DNA from: Aphanizomenon flos-aquae FACHB-1287
Lineage (GTDB): Bacteria > Cyanobacteriota > Cyanobacteriia > Cyanobacteriales > Nostocaceae
NCBI RefSeq assembly: GCF_014698755.1
Contig: NZ_JACJTO010000001.1
Span: forward strand, 1 to 64,000
Reading direction: 5' to 3'
Length of the DNA stretch: 64,000 nucleotides
Each line of letters begins with the position of its first letter. Within the stretch, counting starts at the first letter, position 1. The notes under the pieces were generated by a model. That model ran no database searches, was not told the origin of the DNA, and saw nothing but the letters and a program-made list of their open reading frames with translations. Below are positions 46,800-57,477 of this stretch, piece by piece. Both the position numbers and the translations under genes were made by a program.

Positions 46800-47789
46800 T
46801 TAATATCCGCCTTCTTCCTCGTATTCCACCTGTCGTTCCTTGACTTTTTTGGGAATATTTACAGGCTTTGGCGCATCATCCCAAGCATCAGTTTCTAGAT
46901 CATCGTCATAGTCATCATACTGATCGGCATAAGTCTTTTTAACAGGTTTCGCTTCATATTTTGGAGCTTCCTGATAACTATCTCTTACCGTTGCATCACT
47001 CCAGTTATCTTCTTCATCTTCTTCATACTGAATTGACTCATAGGAACGGGCTTTCATGACCTGGCGTTGAGGTCTTGCTTCTTCTATATAATCTTCAGTC
47101 CATTCTTCCTCTTGGGCTATGGGTTCAGGAATGCGGACTTTTGGCCGGGGTGGTTCAAGAGGAAGACCGCTAGGTAATTGATTGCTGGGTGCAACTGTCC
47201 GGGGGGGAGTATAGCCAAATTCTTCTTCTGCGTCTCTTTCCCAGGGAGCTTTACCAATACCCAAACGTTCTAAAACACCCACCGTTAACTGATTTACTCT
47301 TTCTTCAGCACCTTCAAATACAATCAAGCGACTAGGTCCAGTGCTGACAACTTCATCTATGGACAATTCGTAGGTACTTAAAAACTGTTCAGGAATTTGT
47401 GGTAATCCCAAAGAAGCAATGACAATAGAGTATATTTTACCCGTTTCACCATTAAATTTAAAGCCTCTCACCTTACCCAAGACTTCACCCGTTTCTGTAA
47501 TCACTTCCCAGTTTATGAGGTTACTGAGAATCTCTATTTCTACATCTTCGATTACATCTTCGTTATCAACTAAGATAACATCACCGATTTGGTTGATGGT
47601 GTTAAGATACATATTCCGAGGCAGACTAGATATAGAGATTAGGCTGTCTCGCAAACTAAGCGCTACAACCTCTCTTTGATCAATATCAACCCAGACTTGA
47701 CTCACGATACCTAACCGCTTACCATTGTCGCGGGTGATTACCTGAGTGTTTAATATATCGGAACGTCTAATTACTTGTTCTGAGGTCAT
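46800..47789 (-). CDS. PRC-barrel domain protein
   Basis: 329 residues with two PRC-barrel domains (about 8-80 and 85-170; motifs GKRLGIVSQVWVDIDQREVV and GEVLGKVRGFKF) followed by an acidic, low-complexity tail rich in Glu, Asp and Tyr. PRC barrels occur in photosynthetic reaction-centre H subunits and RimM-like proteins; this cyanobacterial form has no established function. Transcription ends at a clear terminator. Confidence 0.85.
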   Translation of the reverse strand: MTSEQVIRRSDILNTQVITRDNGKRLGIVSQVWVDIDQREVVALSLRDSLISISSLPRNMYLNTINQIGDVILVDNEDVIEDVEIEILSNLINWEVITETGEVLGKVRGFKFNGETGKIYSIVIASLGLPQIPEQFLSTYELSIDEVVSTGPSRLIVFEGAEERVNQLTVGVLERLGIGKAPWERDAEEEFGYTPPRTVAPSNQLPSGLPLEPPRPKVRIPEPIAQEEEWTEDYIEEARPQRQVMKARSYESIQYEEDEEDNWSDATVRDSYQEAPKYEAKPVKKTYADQYDDYDDDLETDAWDDAPKPVNIPKKVKERQVEYEEEGGY

Positions 47790-48464
47790 TCTATAGGTCG
47801 TCCTGTTCGCTTAACGTGCCGTAGGCAATCTCAAATCCGGTTTATCTATAAACTATTTTTAACAGAAATTTGTCAGTTGTCATTTTCTATTGATTACTGG
47901 TAATCTTCTTACGGAAATGTCCGGTAAGTGTAAAGCTCAGTCACAAAGCGTGTTGAGATATAATCAACACAGGTGATTAAAACTGCTTTCAATATTGTAC
48001 TATCAAAGAACTACAAAACAAGTGGGTTAAAAAAATCATTATCAGTTGCCTTTTAGTGACTTATGGTGTTATAATGTTGATAAATTGGGTCTATACTGCT
48101 AATATACCCATTAGACTTCATGGTGGGTTTTTAGATCAATGGGGGCAAATTAACCCATCATTTCAGTGTATTTGCAGGAAAGAAGCACAATAAAACCAAA
48201 TTGTGTAAAAAAATGTAAAATCTCTGAAAACTTCTTCACTTTTGTCTAGTTCCATAACGACAGTTTTGAACCCCAACTAACTTAAACAAATATTTAAAAT
48301 TGTTATAGCATTTCCCATGATTGTGAGGTACAAAGTTTTTTAGTTTTAGGGAACAGAGTTTGGGAAACGATCATTTTCCCGTAGATTATGGACATAAAGC
48401 CTTAAATTGGCATTTTTTCTCCGCCGCGCTATAATTCAGAGCATAGAGCGCGGAATCTAAACCT
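47790..48464. other. Long intergenic region
   Basis: 675 bases between two minus-strand genes. An inverted repeat GTGTTGA/TCAACAC with a 7-base spacer at 47950-47970 could be an operator for the PRC-barrel gene. A 39-codon plus-strand frame at 48074-48193 has no recognisable features. I see no RNA gene. Confidence 0.4.
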
Positions 48465-49898
48465 CTAGGGATTACTAGGGTTTTGGAAAATGTCCTGATT
48501 TTGCAGCCAATCCTTACCCACCTGAATGGTAATGTCTGAACTAATATTACCCGTGCTTTCTACCCGCACTTCCCCAAATCCCAATAAACTACGAATTGAT
48601 TCCGCGCTATCTCCGTCTCCTTGTTGTGCTAAAATGTGAGTTGTATTTAAAGGTTCTCCCCAGGGCTTAGAAACGAAAATATTGGTATATCCAGATTTTT
48701 CTAATGTTTTAATTAGGGGGCGTAACTGAGAACGATTATTGCGATCGCCTCCTGTGGTATCCTGAATAGCTATACGCACACGACTAGGTTCACTAAATGA
48801 TGTTTCTATCGTGTTCCCCTCTAAACCAAAATACTGCTTCATTAGTTTAGCAACATTCCGTCGATCTGGAACCCAATAACTGGCATCAAATTCATGATTT
48901 TCGCTAAAGCGTCCAGGTAACATTAACATTTGCATATTAGAGCGATTGATTTTTGACCCAAAACCAATCAGGGCTATTAGTTCTTCAACGGATAAGTTTG
49001 TATCAATATTTTCTTTGACAACATTCAGAATCTCTGGTAATCTAGTAATAGTTGTCGGGTTTAAAGACTGTTCAATTAAAGCCCGTAACACCATTTGCTG
49101 ACGTTGAATCCGACCAATATCTCCCAATTCATCATGACGATAACGGAGTAATTGTAACGCTTGTTCACCGTTGAGATGTTGTTGACCTGCTTTTAAATTA
49201 ATGTATAAATGTTGGGAATCGTCCCGATATTTCATATCTTTGGGGACATAGACATTTACTCCGCCCAAAGCTTCAATTAGCTTACTCACACCTAAGACAT
49301 TAATACGGATGTAGCGATCAATTCCTACTCCACCTAAAAGATTACTAACGGTTTTCGCTGTTAAAGCTGGACCTCCCTCCATGTTAGCAGCATTAATTTT
49401 TTTCAGTCCATGGCCTTCAATTTCTGTACGGGTATCTCTAGGAACAGAAAGCATGGCTACTTTTTTTGTCTCTGGATCAAATTTGATTAACAGCATGACA
49501 TCAGAAAGACCGTCAAAGGAATTAATTTGCGGTTGGTATCGGAGATTTTTGCTTTCGAGGGGTGGGTTTTGCACGTCTGGAGGCAATACACTCATTCCCA
49601 TGAGTAAAATATTCACAGGACGAGTTAACTGAGAAAATTGTAACCCATTTCCAGAAATGCGATCGCCATCAAATACCGCCTCTTCCTGGGGACTAAGTTG
49701 AGCTTGTTGCAAAGGTGTACTTTCCCAAGAAACAGCCAATAATGCTCCGGCCAGCCCTGATACTATGGCAATTCCTCCCATTCCCACTGCAAACCATAGC
49801 CACCGTCCCGATTTTGGCAAGGGAGAATTTTTCCTTTGACCATTATATTTAGCTTTTGCTGCTTTTTGTTGTGCTGCTGATGTTTTTTGACTAGTCAC
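48465..49898 (-). CDS. LytR-CpsA-Psr (LCP) family protein
   Basis: About 477 residues. A cytoplasmic tail and one membrane helix (WLWFAVGMGGIAIVSGLAGA) precede the LCP domain with the signature SVPRDTRTEI...KINAA and the arginine-rich RYRHDELGDIGRIQRQQ. A LytR_C domain follows (RVRIAIQDTTGG..., about 360-450). LCP enzymes attach polyprenyl-linked glycopolymers to the cell wall; in cyanobacteria they may handle wall polysaccharides. The GTG at 49898 is preferred because GAGG lies six bases upstream; the frame extends to 49943. Confidence 0.9.
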   Translation of the reverse strand: MTSQKTSAAQQKAAKAKYNGQRKNSPLPKSGRWLWFAVGMGGIAIVSGLAGALLAVSWESTPLQQAQLSPQEEAVFDGDRISGNGLQFSQLTRPVNILLMGMSVLPPDVQNPPLESKNLRYQPQINSFDGLSDVMLLIKFDPETKKVAMLSVPRDTRTEIEGHGLKKINAANMEGGPALTAKTVSNLLGGVGIDRYIRINVLGVSKLIEALGGVNVYVPKDMKYRDDSQHLYINLKAGQQHLNGEQALQLLRYRHDELGDIGRIQRQQMVLRALIEQSLNPTTITRLPEILNVVKENIDTNLSVEELIALIGFGSKINRSNMQMLMLPGRFSENHEFDASYWVPDRRNVAKLMKQYFGLEGNTIETSFSEPSRVRIAIQDTTGGDRNNRSQLRPLIKTLEKSGYTNIFVSKPWGEPLNTTHILAQQGDGDSAESIRSLLGFGEVRVESTGNISSDITIQVGKDWLQNQDIFQNPSNP

Positions 49899-50056
49899 AG
49901 ACTTCCTCTCACCTAGAATTTTTAATAAACTAAATTTATGCACTCAATACATCTAAAACAAATCCGACTATATTAGCCAACTCCTCATTAAACTTACTAT
50001 TAGGAACTTCCAAATATACAAAAGAATTGACAAACTAGGACTAAGGGGTAAAAGCC

Positions 50057-50434
50057 CTACCTAGGCCATATTCTTGTTGCTAAGTTGCTAAATCCAGCTA
50101 AACGGCAAGATTTACCTTGAATGACCCGGAAAATTAACCAAACACTTACTAAAAAGTACCCAGAAGTCAGAAAACTATTAAGAATTAACAAGCGCAGAGT
50201 GAAAAAATCCGTTGCTGCTCCAGTAGTTAATAATAAATAACCTAATATCCAAATCAAAGCCAAGGTAATAGACAAACGACTGACAGCCAGTTGTTCCCGA
50301 CTACCCTGACCCTGGTAAATAGTCCACAACGATGGAAAAAAGCCTAGAATGGGAACCAAATATAAAATTAGCTGTGTTTTCAAGATATCTGTATCTTTCG
50401 GTGACAAGTTGTCCATAGTGGTTGATGTGATCAT
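50057..50434 (-). CDS. Small membrane protein of unknown function
   Basis: 125 residues with three or four hydrophobic helices (LILYLVPILGFFPSLWTIY, LALIWILGYLLLTTG, LNSFLTSGYFLVSVWLIF). No family is recognised with confidence, although it looks like a conserved cyanobacterial protein. It is divergent from the AI-2E-type permease gene. The ATG at 50416 is an alternative start. Confidence 0.75.
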   Translation of the reverse strand: MITSTTMDNLSPKDTDILKTQLILYLVPILGFFPSLWTIYQGQGSREQLAVSRLSITLALIWILGYLLLTTGAATDFFTLRLLILNSFLTSGYFLVSVWLIFRVIQGKSCRLAGFSNLATRIWPR

Positions 50435-50525
50435 AAACTAGAGATGGTAAATAACCGTTATTAACTTAGAGACAATATTCTGTGCAGAAGAAATCACCTT
50501 AGTTCTATAGTGTAATTATCTAAAA

Positions 50526-51686
50526 ATGCAGACACGTAAGCTACTCAATTGGTGGCAAGCACTAACACCCCTAGCTAGATATTTAGCGCTCGCCTTACTC
50601 GCGCCCCTATTAGTTCTTAATGGTTGGGCCGTGGCGGCAATTTTCAATTATTTTCACTCCCTGATAGTTATTTTAGTCGGAGCTTCTGTCTTAGCGTTTC
50701 TACTTAGCTATCCCGTGAGTTGGATGGAAAATCACGGAGCAAAAAGAGAACAAGTAGCTATCCTCGTATTTTTGTTGGCATTATCCATTTTATTAGCTTT
50801 AGGTGTCACTCTGTTTCCCCTTGCCCTAACTCAAGCTCAACAACTGGTGGCACGTTTACCAGACTTAATTGATTCAGGACGTTCTCAATTAATGATCCTC
50901 AACGAAAAAGCAGAAGGGGTGGGTTTACCAATCAACTTAGATGCTTTAGCCTCACAAATCAATGACCGCGTTAAGGGTCAATTACAGTCTATAGCTGGGC
51001 AGGCGCTAAATCTAGCCGTTATCACTGTCACTAGTATACTAGATTTTCTGCTGACAATGGTATTGACCTTTTATTTATTACAGCATGGCGGTGAACTTTG
51101 GCAAAGTTTAGTAGAATGGCTACCTCCTAAATTTCGCGCTCCTTTTTCCAAAACAGTCCGTTTAAGCTTTCAGAATTTTTTTATTACCCAACTAATTTTA
51201 TCAACCTGCATGGCTTCTGCTCTAATTCCTACCTTTTTATGGCTAAAAGTTCCTTTTGGTCTATTATTTGGGTTAACAATTGGAATTATGGCACTTATTC
51301 CCTTTGGCGGTTCTGTCGGTATTGCTCTAATAACTTCTCTAGTTTCGCTCCAAGATGTTTCTATGGGTGTGAGAGTATTAATAGCGGCTTTAATTGTCCA
51401 GCAAATCCTCGAAAATATAATTGCACCCCGAATTTTAGGTAGTTTTACGGGTTTAAACCCGGTTTGGATTTTAATTTCTGTCTTAACTGGAGCAAGAGTT
51501 GGCGGACTTTTAGGGGTAATTGTGGCTGTCCCCTGTGCTGTTGTTATTAAAAGCATCATTAACGCCATTCGTCCCCCGGTACTAAATCTTGATACAGAAG
51601 ACTCTGCTCTTGAGGAGATAGCTATACCTATAAAACCAGAAAAATCCTCGGAAATAGAAAACAATAATTCTTTGGGTATTTCATGA
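50526..51686 (+). CDS. AI-2E family permease
   Basis: 386 residues with about seven or eight membrane helices. Family segments include FLLSYPVSWMENHGAKREQV, VLTFYLLQHG, and GLLFGLTIGIMALIPFGGSV. Members are exporters of varied small molecules or ions, and the name AI-2E does not show that this one carries AI-2. The C-terminal tail is acidic. Confidence 0.9.
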   Translation: MQTRKLLNWWQALTPLARYLALALLAPLLVLNGWAVAAIFNYFHSLIVILVGASVLAFLLSYPVSWMENHGAKREQVAILVFLLALSILLALGVTLFPLALTQAQQLVARLPDLIDSGRSQLMILNEKAEGVGLPINLDALASQINDRVKGQLQSIAGQALNLAVITVTSILDFLLTMVLTFYLLQHGGELWQSLVEWLPPKFRAPFSKTVRLSFQNFFITQLILSTCMASALIPTFLWLKVPFGLLFGLTIGIMALIPFGGSVGIALITSLVSLQDVSMGVRVLIAALIVQQILENIIAPRILGSFTGLNPVWILISVLTGARVGGLLGVIVAVPCAVVIKSIINAIRPPVLNLDTEDSALEEIAIPIKPEKSSEIENNNSLGIS

Positions 51687-51872
51687 ACTAATTTATATTA
51701 TGACCTATGGGCACTGGAAACGCGCCCATTTAGACATCATACTCAAGTATCAGGGGAGGGAACAGGGAACAGGATACAATTTTTGACAATTAACAAATTG
51801 TTCTTGAATATTGTTAACCTCCTCCCCAAAGAAGAAGAGGTTTAAGAAAGGATTCAAAACAGACTTATTCGA

Positions 51873-54254
51873 TTAATATGGCCAAGTCCAATCACGGATT
51901 TCTGGCATATCTTCACCGTATTTTTGGATATATTGCTTATGTTCAATCAACTTATCTCGCAATTTTTGTTTTACATAAGCTGCTTGAGAACCTAATTTTG
52001 GTACACGGTCAATGACATCCATAACCAAGTGAAATCTATCTAAATCATTCATTACCACCATATCAAAAGGTGTGGTTGTTGTTCCCTCTTCTTTATAACC
52101 ACGGACATGAATATTCTGATGATTTGTATGCCGATAGGTGAGACGATGAATTAACCAAGGATAACCATGAAATGCAAAGATAATGGGTTTATCAGTTGTG
52201 AAAATTGTATCAAAGTCTTTGTTAGTTAAACCATGAGGATGTTCGCTTTGTGGTTGTAGTGTCATTAAATCAACAACATTCACAACTCGCACTTTTAAAT
52301 CTGGGAAATTTTGTCTTAAAATATCCACAGCCGCTAAAGTTTCTAAGGTCGGAACATCTCCAGCACAAGCCATAACTACATCAGTTTCACTGTTTTGATC
52401 ATTACTTGCCCATTCCCAAATTCCTAACCCTTTAGTACAATGTTTAATAGCTGAATCTATGTCTAAATATTGCAAGGCTGGTTGTTTACCAGCGATAATC
52501 ACATTCACGTAATTACGACTTTTTAAACAATGGTCGGTTACTGATAGCAAGGTGTTAGCATCTGGGGGAAGATAAACGCGAATGATCTCTGATTTTTTAT
52601 TAATTACATGATCAATAAAACCAGGATCTTGGTGAGAAAACCCGTTATGATCTTGCCGCCAAACATGAGAAGTGAGAAGATAATTTAAAGAAGCAATTGG
52701 TCTCCTCCAGGTAATATGACGAGTTGTTTTCAACCATTTAGCGTGTTGGTTGAACATTGAATCAATGATGTGAATAAAAGCTTCATAACAGGAGAAGAAA
52801 CCATGACGACCTGTTAATAAATACCCTTCTAACCACCCTTGACAATTGGTTTCGCTGAGGATTTCCATAACTCGACCGTCGGGAGCTAAATGGTCATCTT
52901 CGGGAAGAGTTTCCGCATCCCAAGCGCGATTTGTCACTTCAAATAAAGGATCTAGACGATTTGAGGCGGTTTCGTCAGGACCAAAAACGCGGAAGTTGCA
53001 GCTTTCGTCGTTCAGTTTCATGATATCGCGGAGAAACTTACCAGTAACTTTTGTTGCTTCAGCGTTTATTGTTCCTGGTTTAAGTAGTTCTACGGCATAG
53101 TTGGTAAAATCAGGCATTTTTAAATCACGCAGCAAAATTCCGCCATTTGCGTGGGGATTGTCTCCCATGCGACGCTGACCTTTGGGGGCTAATTCTGCGA
53201 GTTCGGGAATCAGTTGACCATTAGTATCAAATAGTTCTTCTGGTTTGTAACTCTTCAACCAATCTTCTAATAGTTGCAGATGTTCCGGTTTACCAGCTAT
53301 ATCACTAAAAGGGACTTGGTGCGATCGCCAATAACCTTCTGTTTTCTTTCCGTCTACTTCCTTGGGACCTGTCCAACCTTTAGGAGTGCGTAAGATAATC
53401 ATTGGCCATTGCGGTCTTTTTTGAACCCCATGTAGTCGCGCTTCTCGTTGAATACCCTGAATTTCAGGAATGATTGTATCTAAAACTGCCGCCATTTGTT
53501 TATGAACTTCCGCAGGATCTCCACCTTCGACAAAGTAAGGTTTATAACCATAGCCGATAAATAGACTTTCTAATTCTGCATGAGGTATCCGTGCTAATAC
53601 TGTAGGGTTGGCAATTTTATAACCATTCAAATGCAGAATTGGTAAAACCGCACCATCAGTAACAGGGTTAATAAATTTGTTAGAATGCCAACTAGTAGCT
53701 AAAGGTCCAGTTTCCGCTTCTCCGTCACCGACAACCGCAGCTACAATTAAATCAGGATTGTCAAATACCGCTCCATAAGCGTGAACCAAAGCATAACCTA
53801 ATTCTCCTCCTTCGTGGATAGAACCGGGTGTCTCCGGTGCGACGTGACTGGGAATACCACCAGGAAAGGAAAATTGCTTAAATAGTTTTTGCATTCCCCC
53901 CTCGTCTTGGGAGATATTGGGGTAATATTCGCTATATGTTCCTTCCAAGTAGGTATTAGCCACAATTCCCGGTCCACCATGTCCGGGTCCAGCGATATAA
54001 ATGGCGTTGAGGTCGTATTTTTTTATAACTCGGTTCAAATGGGCATAAATCAAATTTAGCCCTGGTGTAGTTCCCCAATGTCCCAATAGTCGGGGTTTAA
54101 TGTGTTCTTGTTTAAGGGGTTCTCTCAGTAAAGGATTATCAAGAAGGTATATTTGTCCAACTGAGAGATAATTAGCTGCACGCCAATAGGCATTGATTTT
54201 TTCTAATTCTGTGTCTGTTAAAGGTTTTACCTGTGGAATAGTGGTAACAGTCAT
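51873..54254 (-). CDS. Phosphoketolase
   Basis: TPP enzyme of about 793 residues that splits xylulose 5-phosphate (and possibly fructose 6-phosphate) to acetyl phosphate. Diagnostic segments are [30 protein letters not shown] (phosphate site), [20 protein letters not shown] (TPP/Mg binding) and [16 protein letters not shown]. The ATG at 54254 follows GGAG; a TTG lies two codons upstream. In cyanobacteria the enzyme gives an alternative route from the Calvin cycle to acetyl units. Confidence 0.95.
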   Translation of the reverse strand: MTVTTIPQVKPLTDTELEKINAYWRAANYLSVGQIYLLDNPLLREPLKQEHIKPRLLGHWGTTPGLNLIYAHLNRVIKKYDLNAIYIAGPGHGGPGIVANTYLEGTYSEYYPNISQDEGGMQKLFKQFSFPGGIPSHVAPETPGSIHEGGELGYALVHAYGAVFDNPDLIVAAVVGDGEAETGPLATSWHSNKFINPVTDGAVLPILHLNGYKIANPTVLARIPHAELESLFIGYGYKPYFVEGGDPAEVHKQMAAVLDTIIPEIQGIQREARLHGVQKRPQWPMIILRTPKGWTGPKEVDGKKTEGYWRSHQVPFSDIAGKPEHLQLLEDWLKSYKPEELFDTNGQLIPELAELAPKGQRRMGDNPHANGGILLRDLKMPDFTNYAVELLKPGTINAEATKVTGKFLRDIMKLNDESCNFRVFGPDETASNRLDPLFEVTNRAWDAETLPEDDHLAPDGRVMEILSETNCQGWLEGYLLTGRHGFFSCYEAFIHIIDSMFNQHAKWLKTTRHITWRRPIASLNYLLTSHVWRQDHNGFSHQDPGFIDHVINKKSEIIRVYLPPDANTLLSVTDHCLKSRNYVNVIIAGKQPALQYLDIDSAIKHCTKGLGIWEWASNDQNSETDVVMACAGDVPTLETLAAVDILRQNFPDLKVRVVNVVDLMTLQPQSEHPHGLTNKDFDTIFTTDKPIIFAFHGYPWLIHRLTYRHTNHQNIHVRGYKEEGTTTTPFDMVVMNDLDRFHLVMDVIDRVPKLGSQAAYVKQKLRDKLIEHKQYIQKYGEDMPEIRDWTWPY

Positions 54255-54464
54255 TTCCAACTCCAGTGTAAGCTGTTGAGACTAATCAATTATAACACTA
54301 TTGTCAAGAAATACTATCCAAATAATCATCTAAATAGGGGGAAAAATAATCAATAAGACTGGTAAAAACGCAATTCTTAGTATCAGAAAAAATTGAAAAT
54401 ATCCGTGAGAAAAATGTCTCCATATCCGCGATAAAATCTTTAAGTACAATAGCCCCTTATCACC

Positions 54465-55298
54465 ATGCAGCCTGACTGGAAAACCGTCAAAACTTACGAA
54501 GATATTATTTACGAAAAAACCGACGGTATGGCCAAAATTACCATTAACCGTCCCCAGAAGCGTAACGCTTTCCGACCAAAAACCGTATTTGAATTATACG
54601 AAGCTTTTTGGGATACTAAGGAAGATACTAGTATTGGTGTGGTTCTATTTACTGGTGCAGGACCTCATGTAGATGGTAAATACGCTTTCTGTTCAGGAGG
54701 TGATCAAAGTGTGCGCGGGCAAGCAGGTTATGTAGATGATGCGGGTATCCCCCGTTTAAATGTCTTAGATTTACAACGTCTCATTCGTTCTATGCCTAAA
54801 GTGGTCATTGCCCTAGTTGCGGGTTATGCTATTGGTGGTGGTCATGTTTTACACTTAATTTGTGATTTAACTATTGCTGCTGATAATGCCATTTTCGGGC
54901 AAACAGGACCAAAAGTAGGCAGTTTTGATGGTGGTTTTGGTGCTAGTTATCTAGCTAGGATAGTGGGTCAAAAAAAGGCTAGAGAAATATGGTTTCTCTG
55001 TCGTCAATATAACGCCCAGGAAGCCTTAGATATGGGGTTGGTGAATACCATTGTCCCCGTAGAAAAACTGGAAATAGAAGGTATAAAATGGGCGCAGGAG
55101 GTTTTAGAAAAAAGTCCCATAGCTATTCGTTGTCTAAAATCGGCATTTAACGCTGACTGCGACGGACAAGCTGGTTTACAAGAACTTGCTGGTAATGCTA
55201 CTCTTCTCTATTACATGACAGAAGAAGGTGCAGAGGGAAAACAGGCCTTTTTAGAAAAGCGTCCTCCTAATTTTCGAGATTTTCCCTGGTTACCCTAG
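54465..55298 (+). CDS. menB: 1,4-dihydroxy-2-naphthoyl-CoA synthase
   Basis: Crotonase-fold enzyme that closes the second ring in phylloquinone synthesis, required for photosystem I cofactors. The 277-residue sequence has the MenB segments [26 protein letters not shown] and [15 protein letters not shown]. It is divergent from phosphoketolase, with about 210 bases between the starts. Confidence 0.96.
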   Translation: MQPDWKTVKTYEDIIYEKTDGMAKITINRPQKRNAFRPKTVFELYEAFWDTKEDTSIGVVLFTGAGPHVDGKYAFCSGGDQSVRGQAGYVDDAGIPRLNVLDLQRLIRSMPKVVIALVAGYAIGGGHVLHLICDLTIAADNAIFGQTGPKVGSFDGGFGASYLARIVGQKKAREIWFLCRQYNAQEALDMGLVNTIVPVEKLEIEGIKWAQEVLEKSPIAIRCLKSAFNADCDGQAGLQELAGNATLLYYMTEEGAEGKQAFLEKRPPNFRDFPWLP

Positions 55299-55416
55299 AT
55301 TTATGGAAAATTGCGGTTGAAAATCCTGTCCTGATTTTGGCAGAAACACTAACCAGATGTGTATTATAGGGTGTTTGAAAAGTTTTCAGGGGTCATACAG
55401 CATCGGTGTTATGAGT

Positions 55417-55537
55417 TACATATCTAGCGGGCCAGATGCCCGCACCACAAGAGTTTCATGATTCAGGAAAATGCTGTATTATTAATTTCATATCTAGGTG
55501 GCAAGAAGCCCGCACCACAAGAGTTTCATGATTCAGG
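55417..55537. repeat. REP-like element in 70-bp tandem duplication
   Basis: Two copies of ATATCTAG-(C/G)GGC..GCCCGCACCACAAG, then AGTTTCATGATTCAGG, exactly 70 bases apart (AGTTTCATG at 55452 and 55522). The second copy contains the last codons of the EEP-family gene, so the duplication captured a gene end. Related copies are at 33080-33126 and 3931-3958. Confidence 0.85.
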
Positions 55538-56314
55538 AAAATGCTGTATTGTTAATTTCATAATTACCGGAAAATGGTCAGAAGGCCATACTCCTTCCCA
55601 CTGTTGACGATTAATAATAACTTGTTCTACGCGGAAAGAGTGATCGCAATATATAGTATCAATAGCATCCCAGGCTTGACCTGTAAAATTGTGAAAAGTT
55701 TTCTGTTGTTCTAGAGGGAGAGTCGCTAAAGGATCTTCTAATTGTTTACCATTGGCTAGAGGTGATAGGAAAATCTGCCGTTCTGGAGTATCAGGATTGG
55801 CGTTAAAATCTCCTGTTAGTAGCAAATGGTCTTCTAGTGGAAATTGACCTAAACGTTGACTAATTAAAGCTGCACTTAACTCTCTAGATTGAACATTTTC
55901 GTGATCCAAATGGGTATTTAATATAGTTAAAGACAGACCAGGATTAATAAGCTCAAAATTAGCCCAAGTGGCCATACGCGGTAAACGAGTTCCCCAAGTA
56001 ATACTACCAGGAATTTCTGGAGTATCACTAAGGTAAAAATCCTGTGTTTGCTGAAGTTTCAGATATTGGAAGTTATAAAAAATTGCACAGTGCTCACTTA
56101 TTCCTGTACCAGTGCGATCGCCCCCAATAATGTTATATTCGGGTAATAATGCTTGTAAATCTGCCAGTTGATGAGATTTACCCTCCTGTGTACCCAGTAA
56201 ATCTGGTTTGTAGTGCTGGACTAAGGAAGCGATTGCTCCCAAACGCTTTTTCCACTGATACACCCCCAAATCTGGTTTATCATAGCGGAGATTAAAGGTC
56301 ATTACAGTCAACAT
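55526..56314 (-). CDS. Endonuclease/exonuclease/phosphatase (EEP) family protein
   Basis: 262 residues. The start MLTVMTFNLRYDKPD, GTQEGKSHQL, LNTHLDHEN, TGDFNANP and the C-terminal WPSDHFPVI contain the metal-binding and catalytic residues of the DNase I-like fold. It could act on nucleic acids, phosphoinositide-like or sugar phosphates; no signal peptide is seen. Its last codons lie within a REP-like repeat. Confidence 0.9.
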   Translation of the reverse strand: MLTVMTFNLRYDKPDLGVYQWKKRLGAIASLVQHYKPDLLGTQEGKSHQLADLQALLPEYNIIGGDRTGTGISEHCAIFYNFQYLKLQQTQDFYLSDTPEIPGSITWGTRLPRMATWANFELINPGLSLTILNTHLDHENVQSRELSAALISQRLGQFPLEDHLLLTGDFNANPDTPERQIFLSPLANGKQLEDPLATLPLEQQKTFHNFTGQAWDAIDTIYCDHSFRVEQVIINRQQWEGVWPSDHFPVIMKLTIQHFPES

Positions 56315-56548
56315 AGATGTTTTTCAGACTAATAGTGTGGCCTAGACCTGTGAATATGCGAAATATGGTAAGAATACCCTATTGTATATTTTTATGTTAT
56401 CTAAAACTTGAGTAGACACGATTCCCTGACGGGCTTTAGCTTCAATATCTAAAAGTAAAAGGCAAAAGTAAAGAAATTTTCAGCAATTTTAGGTTTCTTT
56501 ACAAAGTTTAGTTTTATTGTCTTAGCGTACTTACTGATTTTTCAGAGT
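56315..56548. other. Intergenic region
   Basis: 234 AT-rich bases between two minus-strand genes. The right part should hold the 3' end signals of the OmpR regulator. No clear terminator or gene is seen. Confidence 0.35.
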
Positions 56549-57307
56549 TTAAATTGTAGTTGTGGGGTTTTCCGATGGATCAAACTTATAACCATAACCC
56601 CGTACAGTCTTAATAAACTCCGGCATACTAGAATCAGCTTCCATTTTTTTCCGTAGTTGACCAATATGCACATCAACAACCCGGCCATCTCCCACATAAT
56701 CACAACCCCAAATCTTTTGAATCAATTGGGTACGACTCCATGCTTGTCCAGGATGGGTAGCGAGAAAATATAAGATATTAAACTCTAAAGCAGTTAAGGC
56801 CAAAGGTTTATTATTCAGTGTTACCTCTCGCGCTTCGGAGTTAATAGCTAATTGGTTAAAAGTAAGGCGTTGTGAGACACTGGGCTGGATATAGCGAACA
56901 CGTCTTAATAGGGCATCTACCCTAACTTCTACCTCTGCTAAACTAAATGGTTTAGTCAAAAAATCATCAGCACCGGCGGCCATGACCTTGATTTTATCAA
57001 TTTCATCATTGCGACTAGTAAGCATCATTACTAGAACGTTGGTACGGTTTTGCATTTCTTGGCAGAGTTCATAGCCATTTGCGTCTGGTAAGTTCCAATC
57101 AAGAATCACTAAAGCTGGATTGAATTTGTCAAATAAGACAAGGGCTGTTTTACCATCCGCTGCTGATTCTATTTCATATTTGGTTTTACCATCTGCTAAT
57201 GATTCTATTTCATATTTCCGACTTAGAAACCGCTGGATGAGATTGCGGACGCTGGCATCGTCATCTACAATTAAAATCTTGGACTTGGTGGTGGAAGGCT
57301 TATCCAT
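56549..57307 (-). CDS. OmpR/PhoB-type response regulator with internal duplication in the receiver
   Basis: 252 residues. Receiver domain with IVDDD (13-17), phosphoacceptor D70 in LVILDWNLPDANGYEL, and K in LTKPFSLAE; C-terminal winged helix (about 145-245) with LTALEFNILYFLATHPGQ, VVDVHIGQLRKK and TVRGYGYKF. Residues 31-42 (KYEIESLADGKT) are repeated as 43-54 (KYEIESAADGKT): a 36-base tandem duplication covering the beta2 strand and the start of the next helix. That makes the receiver 12 residues longer than normal and may disturb phosphorylation. No partner kinase is adjacent. Confidence 0.92.
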   Translation of the reverse strand: MDKPSTTKSKILIVDDDASVRNLIQRFLSRKYEIESLADGKTKYEIESAADGKTALVLFDKFNPALVILDWNLPDANGYELCQEMQNRTNVLVMMLTSRNDEIDKIKVMAAGADDFLTKPFSLAEVEVRVDALLRRVRYIQPSVSQRLTFNQLAINSEAREVTLNNKPLALTALEFNILYFLATHPGQAWSRTQLIQKIWGCDYVGDGRVVDVHIGQLRKKMEADSSMPEFIKTVRGYGYKFDPSENPTTTI

Positions 57308-57477
57308 AATGCAATTTGTGATTGTTTGGGTAATTTGCTGTGATCATAGATGCTGTTGAAGTTGTGTTTTTGCAGATAACAAATTTTTTATTAATTTTAT
57401 GCAAACTTTAGATATCTTAACTCTTTAAAAGAAGTATCAGTAATGGACAATTTTGGTATTTTTTTAATTTTTTTTTG

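Noticed and set aside
48074-48193. 39-codon frame MLINWVYTANIP... in a long intergenic gap
   Set aside because: No ribosome-binding site or conserved features; too short to support alone.
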